This document shows positions 1-6,022 of a DNA stretch of 10,037 bases, piece after piece (the stretch's first letter is position 1; each line of letters opens with the position of its first letter). The DNA comes from Sandaracinaceae bacterium (GTDB lineage Bacteria > Myxococcota_A > Polyangia > Polyangiales > JAFGIB01): positions 1 through 10,037 of the forward strand of contig JADGRG010000239.1 of the NCBI GenBank assembly GCA_017881145.1. Direction: 5' to 3'. The position numbers were made by a program, and so were the translations under genes. Under the pieces are notes generated by a model that searched no databases, was not told the DNA's origin, and saw only the letters and a list, made by a program, of their open reading frames with translations.

Positions 1-267
1 CCCAAGCTGGGCCAATGGTGCGAGCCGGTCACCAGGATGTCGTTGCAGGAACGTGCGATAGCCCTCGGCTGCCTTCTCGTGCTCGGCGTGCGCTGCCAGG
101 CCGTCAGCCTCGTGGAGCTCGGCTTCGGCGCGCGGGTCGTCGCTGGTCAGGTTGGGTAGGCGCCCGATCTCCGGGCCTCGGGCGGCGGCCGGACAACCTG
201 CGAGTAGGCCAAAAATCACGACTGCGCCCACGCATATGCGTGCTGGCGCCAAGAACCGGCTCATCAT
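1..267 (-). CDS. Lipoprotein with TPR-like segment, N-terminal part (runs off left edge)
   Basis: The reverse strand reads open from an ATG at 267 to base 1, giving the first 89 residues of a longer protein. A basic start (MMSRFLAPAR) is followed by a hydrophobic stretch and a lipobox-type LLAGC at residues 21-25. Signal peptidase II would therefore cleave before Cys25, leaving a lipid-anchored envelope protein. Residues about 46-89 (EAELHEADGLAAHAEHEKAA, then GYRTFLQRHPGD) have the alternating small/aromatic pattern of a tetratricopeptide repeat as seen in BamD/YbgF-type lipoproteins. A penicillin-binding-protein activator or another envelope lipoprotein with TPRs near its N-terminus is possible, but the rest lies outside the window. 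GAAAGG (276-281 on the minus strand) sits 8 bases before the first of two tandem ATGs, favouring 267 over 264. It is divergent from the reductase gene. The lipoprotein call is firm; the function is unknown. Confidence 0.8.
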   Translation of the reverse strand, partial: MMSRFLAPARICVGAVVIFGLLAGCPAAARGPEIGRLPNLTSDDPRAEAELHEADGLAAHAEHEKAAEGYRTFLQRHPGDRLAPLAQLG

Positions 268-376
268 GGCTTCGGCCTTTCTTCGTCAGGCACAGACGTG
301 CCAAATGCCGGACCACTCGGCAACTAATTGTGGATAGGTCAAGAAAGCGACGCACCGGTCGGTGTAGGGTTGCGTG
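268..376. promoter_or_regulatory. Divergent intergenic region with two short inverted repeats
   Basis: This 109-base gap separates the divergent lipoprotein and reductase genes and must hold both promoters. Two perfect short inverted repeats are visible. GGCACAGACGTGCC (289-302) has 5-base arms and a 4-base spacer, 22 bases upstream of the lipoprotein start. CACCGGTCGGTG (353-364) has 5-base arms and a 2-base spacer, just before the AGGG ribosome site of the reductase. Either could be a regulator-binding site, but arms this short arise by chance in GC-rich DNA. A TTGACC (minus strand, 342-337) resembles a -35 hexamer but no convincing -10 follows at 16-18 bases. The promoters are inferred from gene orientation. 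Confidence 0.35.
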
Positions 377-1081
377 ATGACCCGGCAGCTCGTGGTGCTT
401 GAGACGCGCACTCTATCGCCGAGCGTGCAGGCGCTCGTCTTTGCCTGTGTCGATGGCGCGCCCCTCGGCCACGTCCCTGGCCAATGGGTCAACCTGCACG
501 TGAACGTAGCGGATCGGGTCGAGAAACGTGCCTACTCCGTGGCGTCGTCACCAAACCCCGCGCATCCGGAGCGCTTCGAGATCGCCGTGACCCGCGTGGA
601 CGATGGCAGCGTGTCGTTGGCGCTGCATGCGCTCCGAGTCGGCGCCACCCTGACCATGGACGGGCCGCATGGTTTCTTCACCCGGGAGCGGCACGCAACG
701 CCCGCTCTCTTCGTGGCGACCGGCACGGGCGTGTGCCCTCTGCGCGCCATGATCGAAGCGGAGCTCGGCGAGGTGACCGGGCCGAAGCTCGCGCTCCTTT
801 TCGGTTGTCGGTCCGAAGCTGACCTGCTCTATCGCGAGCAATACGAGACGTGGCGCTCACACTCGCGCTTCACGCTGCACGTCACGCTCTCGCAGCCATC
901 AGCGGCATGGCAGGGCCTGCGCGGCTACGTGCAGACCCATCTTGCCACGCTCATCGACCCCGCAGCCAAGCCCCACGTCTACGTGTGCGGCCTGTCACGC
1001 ATGGTCAGCGAAGTGCGTCGCACGCTGAAGGACGAGCTCGGCTTCGCGCGCCAGCAGATCCACAGCGAACGCTACGATTGA
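377..1081 (+). CDS. Ferredoxin reductase-type FAD/NAD(P)H oxidoreductase
   Basis: A 234-residue flavoprotein of the ferredoxin-NADP+ reductase superfamily, expected to move electrons between NAD(P)H and a one-electron carrier through FAD, in the cytoplasm. The N-terminal beta-barrel FAD domain covers about residues 1-105. Its isoalloxazine-binding motif RAYSVASSPN starts at residue 51, and a GPHGFF loop starts at 96. The NAD(P)-binding domain follows, with ATGTGVCPLRAM at about 114-125, FGCRSEADLLY at about 142-152, CGLSRMV at about 204-210 and the usual ERYD ending. There is no fused [2Fe-2S] ferredoxin or haem domain and no ferredoxin gene next to it, so the partner is unknown. GTG (374) and ATG (377) are adjacent start candidates. 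ATG is preferred because AGGG (366-369) lies 7 bases upstream. There is no hydrophobic leader. The superfamily is certain; whether it is an FNR, a flavin reductase or an oxygenase reductase is not. Confidence 0.9.
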   Translation: MTRQLVVLETRTLSPSVQALVFACVDGAPLGHVPGQWVNLHVNVADRVEKRAYSVASSPNPAHPERFEIAVTRVDDGSVSLALHALRVGATLTMDGPHGFFTRERHATPALFVATGTGVCPLRAMIEAELGEVTGPKLALLFGCRSEADLLYREQYETWRSHSRFTLHVTLSQPSAAWQGLRGYVQTHLATLIDPAAKPHVYVCGLSRMVSEVRRTLKDELGFARQQIHSERYD

Positions 1082-1091
1082 GGTCTGCGCC

Positions 1092-1164
1092 GAGAGCCGA
1101 CGCGGAGAGCCGACGCGGAGAGCCGACGCGGAGAGCCGACGCGGAGAGCCGACGCGGAGAGCCG
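1092..1164. repeat. 13-bp perfect tandem repeat, 5.6 copies
   Basis: The unit GAGAGCCGACGCG occurs five times back to back without a mismatch (1092-1104, 1105-1117, 1118-1130, 1131-1143, 1144-1156), then an 8-base partial copy at 1157-1164. It starts 11 bases after the reductase stop codon, in the gap between two convergent genes. Because 13 is not a multiple of 3, every frame cycles through the same residues and none contains a stop, so the array creates spurious ORFs (such as plus-strand 850-1167). The perfect identity suggests recent slippage expansion. Confidence 0.95.
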
Positions 1165-1177
1165 TAGGCTGCTCCGC
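1154..1177. terminator. Candidate bidirectional hairpin between convergent genes
   Basis: GCGGAGAGCC (1154-1163) can pair with GGCTGCTCCGC (1167-1177) around a 3-base GTA loop, giving ten base pairs with one bulged G. The left arm is drawn from the last units of the tandem array. A second near copy of the right arm (GGCTGCTCTGCGGG, 1190-1203) lies downstream. The placement suits termination of both convergent genes, but there is no T-tract on either strand, so it may instead be an RNA-stabilising or attenuating structure. Confidence 0.35.
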
Positions 1178-1213
1178 GGGTGCGTAACCGGCTGCTCTGC
1201 GGGGATGCATTCA

Positions 1214-3415
1214 CTAGCGCTTGATGGTGTAGGAGAGACGTTCGCGCTTGCTGATCTGCGTGGTCGGGAACGGTCGTGAGCGGATCAGCGGTTCGATGCA
1301 CGATTGCAGGTGCTCTGGCATCACGGAGACCATGAGGACCTGGCCATCTTCGATGACCAGCACCAGCCGCGCCTGGAAAGTCTCAGGCTTGGCTTTCTGC
1401 ACGCAACTCTGCAGCTGTTGGCGCACCGGCAGCAACGTTTCCTTGATGATGTCGACCGTGATATGCGCGGGCTGCTGGCGCTTGGGCCCGCTGGCGGCTT
1501 CGAGCTTGGCCGCCTCCTGCTCTTCGGCCAGTCGCTGCGCGTCCTCGTTCTTCTCCGCCGCTTTGGTTTGGTCATCGAGCGCCGCGAGGGCGCGCTTGGC
1601 GCGGTCGCGTACCGTGCCTGTCCCGATGGTGTCGTCAGCCACGGCGACCAGGGTCTCGCGCGCGGCGGGACCTTGCAGCTTCACCAGCGCGTCTGGGATC
1701 AACTCGAGCGTGCGAGCTACGTACTCGTCCACTGGGTCCGCGTGATAGAAGCGCAAGAAGGTCGCGAGCGACGGTGCGGCCCCTGTGTCGCCGAGATCGG
1801 CAAGCGCGCTCACCACTGCGGGCAGGGTCTGGGGCGGGGTTGCGGGGTCGTTGAGGTGTGCGATGAGCAGCGGCACGGCCCGCTTCTCCTGCTGGGCGGC
1901 AGCGGCCTTGGCCAGGGCTCCGACGGGAGGTGCCGTCGTGCCTTCGAGGTAGGCAGCGTGTCGCTCCAGCGCAGCCAGCAGATGCTCGGTCCCGCTCTTG
2001 CGTTCCTGCAGCGCGGTGCACGCGGCTTTGCGCACGGGAGCCGTGGTGCGTTCGTCTTCGCAGAGACCCAAGAGGTTCGCCGTGGCCTTTTCATCGTCGA
2101 GCTTCGCGAGCAGCTCGACAGCCAGCAAGCGCATCGGCACTAGGCGCGCGTCCGCGTCCTGCGCTGCCGCCAATAGCTGCTTGCGCAGGGCGTCTGGATC
2201 GGGCGCGTTTCCACCATCGCCGCTCACCTGGGGACCGCCCGCGGTCGGAAGCTCCATGTCGACCGTCGGTTGGGCACCGTCCTCGAACCAGACTCGCTGG
2301 CCCGAGCGCGCCGCCAGGAAGCCGACGCCGCCATGGACGTCGGCGATCGCAAGGCCGTCGGGCTGCGCGCGTGCGCCCACCAGATCCCGGTCATGCGCAT
2401 ACACCCAATGCAACGACAAGTTGCCTGGATGGAGCGCGAACACGAAGCGGTAGAACATCAGGTAGAGGTTGCCGCCGGCCAGCTCGATGTGGTGTGCATC
2501 GCGGAGCGCGGGCAGCCACGTCATTCGGATGCGGTTTTGCGCGCTTTCCGGTGCAGCCATCGGCGTCGTCGCGTAGACGTCGCGCATGAAGAGCGGACGC
2601 CCCGGCAGGTCGTCCGTCGGCGCTGCCAGGTAGGCACCGGTCTGCAGCTTGCCCGAGACGATCTCCTGGGTGAGCTGGCCAACCCCGTGCTCACTGCCGA
2701 GAAACGCCTTGCCTTGTGCCACGAACGCGTGCCCCAGCACCGCGTCGTGGACGCGCAGCCGTGCGAATTCGTTCCCGTCGGCGATGGTCAGTGCGCTCAG
2801 GTACTGGCCGCTCCACGGCACTAACACCACCTTGCCGACCAGAGCGGCCGAGCCCGCCGAAGCATTGAGCTGGCGCTTCCAACGCACTGCTCCGCCCTGC
2901 ATCAGGAGCACGTTCGACTTCGCATAGGTGCCTGCGCCCGTGGTCAGCACGAGCACCACGTTCTGCCCTTCGCCATCCGCACCGTTGAGCGTCATGCCGG
3001 CACTGTCGATGGAGAAGCGCGTCTGGCCGGTGGTCTGTTCACGGCCGACGACCTTGTTCGCCTCTTGGGTGACGACCACTTCGCCCGCCAGAAGTGGAGC
3101 GAAGCGTGTCTCGGAGGGAAGGCGCCAGAGCACATGCTTGGCTGCCAGGTCGTAGGCGTAGAGCTGTTTCGGCGCGGCCGTCACGCCGACAGCGATGGAG
3201 GCTTCCGTGCGCGGCGGAGCCGACTGCACTCGTTGCACGAGCAGAGCCAAGTCGTCCTCGACGTTGTCCGGATAGCGTGCGGAGAACGCGGCCGGCGTGG
3301 CAGCGCAAGCCGAGCACCAGGTAGCGCACGCCAGCATCAACGCCTGCAGTGCAGGCGCTGACCGAGTCGTGCGGTGAGCGGATGAAAACGTGGGCGTGTT
3401 GGTTCGGTGTATCAC
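1214..3415 (-). CDS. Secreted beta-propeller + HEAT-repeat protein with AgmX/PglI-like two-Cys tail
   Basis: A 733-residue envelope protein of unknown role. The N-terminus has arginines, then a hydrophobic stretch ending in LACATWCSAC (28-37), read as a secretory signal with an imperfect lipobox. Residues about 75-385 look like a PQQ-type beta-propeller with repeated small blades, such as KQLYAYDLAAKHVLWRLP (83-100), GEVVVTQEANKVVGREQTTG (111-130) and RFVFALHPGNLSLHWVYAHD (323-342). A linker (390-408) leads to alpha-helical HEAT/armadillo-type repeats (about 408-612), then a charged coiled-coil-like stretch (615-640). Residues 650-733 resemble the AgmX/PglI C-terminal domain, with QSC at 669-671 and 704-706 and a central ...LVLVIEDGQV strand pair. 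The GTG start at 3415 overlaps the upstream HEAT gene's stop (GTGA), implying translational coupling. There are no obvious catalytic residues, so a scaffold or interaction role is inferred. Confidence 0.85.
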   Translation of the reverse strand: MIHRTNTPTFSSAHRTTRSAPALQALMLACATWCSACAATPAAFSARYPDNVEDDLALLVQRVQSAPPRTEASIAVGVTAAPKQLYAYDLAAKHVLWRLPSETRFAPLLAGEVVVTQEANKVVGREQTTGQTRFSIDSAGMTLNGADGEGQNVVLVLTTGAGTYAKSNVLLMQGGAVRWKRQLNASAGSAALVGKVVLVPWSGQYLSALTIADGNEFARLRVHDAVLGHAFVAQGKAFLGSEHGVGQLTQEIVSGKLQTGAYLAAPTDDLPGRPLFMRDVYATTPMAAPESAQNRIRMTWLPALRDAHHIELAGGNLYLMFYRFVFALHPGNLSLHWVYAHDRDLVGARAQPDGLAIADVHGGVGFLAARSGQRVWFEDGAQPTVDMELPTAGGPQVSGDGGNAPDPDALRKQLLAAAQDADARLVPMRLLAVELLAKLDDEKATANLLGLCEDERTTAPVRKAACTALQERKSGTEHLLAALERHAAYLEGTTAPPVGALAKAAAAQQEKRAVPLLIAHLNDPATPPQTLPAVVSALADLGDTGAAPSLATFLRFYHADPVDEYVARTLELIPDALVKLQGPAARETLVAVADDTIGTGTVRDRAKRALAALDDQTKAAEKNEDAQRLAEEQEAAKLEAASGPKRQQPAHITVDIIKETLLPVRQQLQSCVQKAKPETFQARLVLVIEDGQVLMVSVMPEHLQSCIEPLIRSRPFPTTQISKRERLSYTIKR

Positions 3416-4206
3416 TTGGCAATCCCCTGCATCGCGCGCAGCGCTGCTCGACTGACCGCTGGCGAGAGCGACTCCCCTGCCGCGTGCAGCAGGTCTCCGA
3501 AGAAAGCCTTCGCTTCCGGGGTGCCGAGATCTTGCAGCTTGCCGAGCAGCGTCAGCTTGTCGCGCTCAGGCACGTCCTTGCGGCGCAGGATCTCCGAGAA
3601 CGCCGGCCCGAGGTTGCGCAGCGGAATCTTGCCCAGGTAGGCAAGCAGACGTTCAGACTCGTGCGGCTTCAGGATCTTGCCAATCGCGGTCGATGCTTCC
3701 AAGTTGCCGCGGTCGAGTGCCCGAAAGAGCACCTCGACGGCACCTGCGGCCTTCAACTCGCCGAGCCCGGTCGCCGCGGCAGAGCGCACCTTGCTGTCTC
3801 CGTCGGAGAGGGCGGCACGCAGCACATCTTCGGCGCCGCTCGGGGCGACCGCTGCGATGGCCTCGATTGCGTGTACGCGAATCTCGGGACGGCGATGTGA
3901 GACCAACTCGAAGAGGACGGGGCCAGACTGTGGCTGCCCGAGCGCCATCAGCGTGAGGATTGCGGTCTCCAGCAGGTCGGGCGGCAGGCCGTCACGGATT
4001 CGCGCGACGAGCGGTGCCACGGCATCCGCGCCGCCAGCGAGCCCTAGACCCTGGATGCCTGCTTCGACCTTGTCGTGGTCACCCGAAGCCAGGAGCGTGA
4101 CGCTCGCCGCGATCGGACTTTCCGCGAAGGCTCGGTGGGCCGAGGTAGAGCTTACGAGCAGGGCACAAGCGCATACCAGCCGGAGAATCTGCGTGTTTGT
4201 CTTCAT
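3412..4206 (-). CDS. Secreted HEAT-repeat protein
   Basis: A 264-residue protein with a Sec signal peptide: MKTNTQ, a hydrophobic core (ILRLVCACALLVSS), and a likely cleavage after AFA (residue 28). The mature part is built of paired helices typical of HEAT/PBS-lyase repeats: units near 58-90 (DAVAPLVARIRDGLPPDLLE), 93-122 (LFELVSHRRPEIRVHAIEAI), 125-151 (VLRAALSDGDSKVRSAAATG) and 155-185 (AVEVLFRALDRGNLEASTAI), with a more divergent helical end. These repeats bind other proteins. An in-frame start 10 codons upstream (4236) is possible. The ATG at 4206 is preferred because GAGAG lies 5 bases before it and it begins a clean signal peptide. It lies 93 bases after the TPR gene and overlaps the propeller-HEAT gene by 4 bases, so the three are probably one operon. 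The partner is unknown. Confidence 0.85.
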   Translation of the reverse strand: MKTNTQILRLVCACALLVSSTSAHRAFAESPIAASVTLLASGDHDKVEAGIQGLGLAGGADAVAPLVARIRDGLPPDLLETAILTLMALGQPQSGPVLFELVSHRRPEIRVHAIEAIAAVAPSGAEDVLRAALSDGDSKVRSAAATGLGELKAAGAVEVLFRALDRGNLEASTAIGKILKPHESERLLAYLGKIPLRNLGPAFSEILRRKDVPERDKLTLLGKLQDLGTPEAKAFFGDLLHAAGESLSPAVSRAALRAMQGIAK

Positions 4207-4299
4207 GGGATCTCTCGTGCGCGCTCTGCTTGGCACTCGGCGTGAGGTTGCTCTCGGTGTGGGCTCGGAACGCGACGCGGCTCGCGTGTGAGTGCTGCG
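4207..4299 (-). other. Intergenic gap inside the TPR-HEAT cluster
   Basis: These 93 bases lie between the TPR stop and the HEAT start. They contain the GAGAG ribosome site of the HEAT gene and no clear hairpin-plus-T-tract terminator. Read-through from the TPR promoter is therefore plausible, though an internal promoter cannot be excluded. Confidence 0.4.
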
Positions 4300-5208
4300 C
4301 TAGAAGGTCAGTGCCGCGCCCATGCCGAGCGGCGTCGGACCCGGCGCGAGTCGCGCGTGAACTGCCGCTGTTGGCGGCGCCGTCTCAGCGCGGTTCTTGC
4401 CGGCATCGACCACCAGTAGCGCTGTGCCGATGCCACCAGCGACGACTCCCACCAGCATCAAGACGGTAGAGACGACAGAAAGCGTCTTGCCGCTGTCGAT
4501 GTCGCTCTGCGCGTTGAGCGCCGTGCAGACCCCGCCTTTGCACTCATCCGAGAGGGTGCTGTACTTGCCGTGGGCCATGATGCCGGTGACCAGCGACCCG
4601 ACCAAGGCGGCTCCGCCCGTCCCGACCAGGATCCAGCCCGGCACTGCCAGGTGGCTCTTGTGCCCTTCCGGTGCACTCGCGGCGGCAGCAGGCTGCTGCG
4701 GTGGCTGAACGTAAGGTGCATTCTGCGCGGCGTAACCGGGCTGAGCTGGTTGCGCATTGGGAGCTGCTGCGCCGGGCGGGATATAGGGGCCGAGCGGTGC
4801 CGCTGGCTGCCCATAGGGCGCAACCCCTTGGGCGGGCTGGTTGGGCGCAGCCTGCGGCTGGGCTTGAACCCGTGCCCGCAGCTCCTGCAGCCGCTGGATG
4901 CGCTCTTCAAGCGTCTTGCGATCGGGCGAGTTGGTCACGAGCTGCAGATAGTGCTGGAGCTCGGCGATGGCTTGATCGAAGAGCAATGCTCGCTCGTAGG
5001 CCTGTGAGAGATTCAGCAGCAGTGCCGGGCGTCCGGAGAGCTGGAAGGCTTCTTGAAACTCGCGCGCTGCATCATCGTAGCGAGCCTGCTCGTAGTACGA
5101 GCGTCCGGACTCGAAGTGAGTGCGAGCGCGTTCGTCGTCCGAGACCTGTGCGGATACCTTGGCGGCGCTCAGCAGCGAGCAGAGCATGAGGGCGAGGATG
5201 ATGCGCAT
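4300..5208 (-). CDS. TPR protein with Pro/Ala/Gln linker and two C-terminal membrane helices
   Basis: A 302-residue envelope protein of a type common in Myxococcota. A signal peptide (residues 1-20, cleavage after VSA) precedes two or three tetratricopeptide repeats at about 26-92 (RTHFESGRSYYEQARYDDAA then FQLSGRPALLLNLSQAYERA) and a short helical segment (97-115). A linker rich in Pro, Ala, Gln and Tyr (116-180) carries repeated PYGQP/PYIPP/PYVQPP pieces. Hydrophobic helices follow at 189-211 and 244-267, separated by a loop with a Cys pair (C223, C228). The end, GMGAALTF, finishes with an aromatic residue. The TPR part would recruit a partner in the periplasm. TAGGA lies 4 bases before the ATG, supporting this start. 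It is probably the first gene of the operon with the two HEAT genes below it, and is divergent from the small secreted protein at 5326. The biological role is unknown. Confidence 0.85.
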   Translation of the reverse strand: MRIILALMLCSLLSAAKVSAQVSDDERARTHFESGRSYYEQARYDDAAREFQEAFQLSGRPALLLNLSQAYERALLFDQAIAELQHYLQLVTNSPDRKTLEERIQRLQELRARVQAQPQAAPNQPAQGVAPYGQPAAPLGPYIPPGAAAPNAQPAQPGYAAQNAPYVQPPQQPAAAASAPEGHKSHLAVPGWILVGTGGAALVGSLVTGIMAHGKYSTLSDECKGGVCTALNAQSDIDSGKTLSVVSTVLMLVGVVAGGIGTALLVVDAGKNRAETAPPTAAVHARLAPGPTPLGMGAALTF

Positions 5209-5325
5209 GCGATCCTACCGATGGGCTGGGAAAGACAAGAACCCGGGTCGCAGCATAGCGCTAAGGCCGTGCGGAGAGTACCGAGGAATGAGGCCTTGAG
5301 ACCTTACGCCGGGGAGGCTATGGCC
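5209..5325. promoter_or_regulatory. Divergent promoter region, TPR operon / small secreted protein
   Basis: This 117-base gap separates divergent genes, so it should hold both promoters. An inverted pair AAGGCC (5263-5268) and GGCCTT (5292-5297), 23 bases apart, lies centrally and might be an operator. A TATGCT on the minus strand (around 5253-5258) is a possible -10 for the TPR gene, but no good -35 accompanies it. GGGGAGG (5311-5317) is the ribosome site of the plus-strand gene. Confidence 0.35.
5311..5317 (+). promoter_or_regulatory. Strong ribosome binding site deciding a GTG start
   Basis: GGGGAGG is a near-perfect anti-16S match. It lies 8 bases before the GTG at 5326, only 2 before the ATG at 5320, and 14 before the ATG at 5332, so it points to GTG as the start. 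Confidence 0.6.
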
Positions 5326-5865
5326 GTGGCGATGGAACGAGCGCATACGATGCCTGGGCGATGGCTGCTGGCTGCTGTGCTGGCGGCGCTGGCGCTGGGT
5401 CGTGGTGTGGCCGCGCAGCTGGCGCCGAGCGGGGTCGATCCGCTGCTCTCGGCGGCGGACGGCGACCTGCTCGACTTAGCCGCTACAGCAGCGAAGCTCG
5501 GCGATGACGCAGTGCTCCTGCGGCTGCGACCCGAAGCAACGACCCAGGTGCGCTTGCTGGCGATCCGGGCCACGCCCTTTCTCCATGCGCCAGAGCGCGC
5601 CTTGCCTGGGCTTGCCGTGATTGCTGGCGGACGCGATCCGGATCTGGCTCCCGCCGCAGCGCGGCGAGCGTTTACCATCGCGCAAGAGCTGCAAAGCGAG
5701 GGCCTCGCCTCGCGCGAGATCCTGCCGGCCAGCTTGTCGGTCGCGCGCGCCATGTTGGTGCGGCTCGCTAGCTCTGCGTTGGTGCGCGCCGATATCAGTC
5801 TGTGGGCTGCCCAGGCCGCCCAGTTGCTCGGCGCGCTCGGTGTTCCGACAGCGCCCGCGAACTAG
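5326..5865 (+). CDS. Small secreted alpha-helical protein, possibly HEAT-like
   Basis: A 179-residue protein of unknown function. A signal peptide covers about residues 1-30 (GRWLLAAVLAALALGRGVAA, 11-30) and ends in VAA before Q31. The mature part is alanine- and leucine-rich and helical, with segments such as LLDLAATAAKLGDDAVLLRL (48-67), TQVRLLAIRATPFLHAPERA (73-92) and DPDLAPAAARRAFTIAQELQ (104-123). That spacing resembles two or three degenerate HEAT repeats, so it may be related in function to the HEAT genes across the divergent promoter. In-frame starts exist at 5320 (ATG), 5326 (GTG), 5332 (ATG) and 5350 (ATG). The GTG is preferred because the strong GGGGAGG site ends 8 bases before it, while 5320 is too near and 5332 rather far. 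The open frame reaches back to 5053, but that extension overlaps the TPR gene. No catalytic motif was seen. Confidence 0.7.
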   Translation: MAMERAHTMPGRWLLAAVLAALALGRGVAAQLAPSGVDPLLSAADGDLLDLAATAAKLGDDAVLLRLRPEATTQVRLLAIRATPFLHAPERALPGLAVIAGGRDPDLAPAAARRAFTIAQELQSEGLASREILPASLSVARAMLVRLASSALVRADISLWAAQAAQLLGALGVPTAPAN

Positions 5866-6022
5866 ATAGAAACGCCCTGCCGGACCATCGACTCGTTTCA
5901 TCTCTCGGGGTCTGCCCGCAGGGCTGGTGGAGAACTAAACAGAGACGCCTGGACCGCGCTCCATGCGTTCCTGTCTAGGCCGAGCGCTCTGCGCTATCCG
6001 CGATGACCTGTGCTGCTTGCCA
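5866..6022. other. Convergent intergenic region with weak hairpins
   Basis: This 157-base gap separates the 3' ends of the small secreted protein gene and rsmA. GCCCTGC (5874-5880) can pair with GCAGGGC (5918-5924) across a 37-base loop. A compact GCCC-GCA-GGGC hairpin (5914-5924) uses the same right arm. Neither has a T-tract, so termination here is only a possibility. No credible short gene was found. Confidence 0.35.

Noticed and set aside
329..337. DnaA-box-like TGTGGATAG
   Set aside because: It is a single site with one mismatch to TGTGGATAA, with no cluster, no AT-rich region and no dnaA/dnaN nearby, so it is not an origin.
1092..1164. CRISPR array
   Set aside because: The units are 13 bp and directly adjacent with no spacers, and no cas gene is present.
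850..1167. ORFs running through the 13-bp array on both strands
   Set aside because: The array has no stops in any frame, so the ORFs are by-products of the repeat; the reductase frame is the real one upstream.
1304..2143. 279-residue plus-strand ORF
   Set aside because: It is antisense to the HEAT and tail part of the 733-residue protein, whose domains are clearly real; no signal or domain is seen.
5053..5325. Upstream extension of the small secreted protein to 5053
   Set aside because: It overlaps the start of the TPR gene on the other strand, and the signal peptide and ribosome site place the start near 5326.
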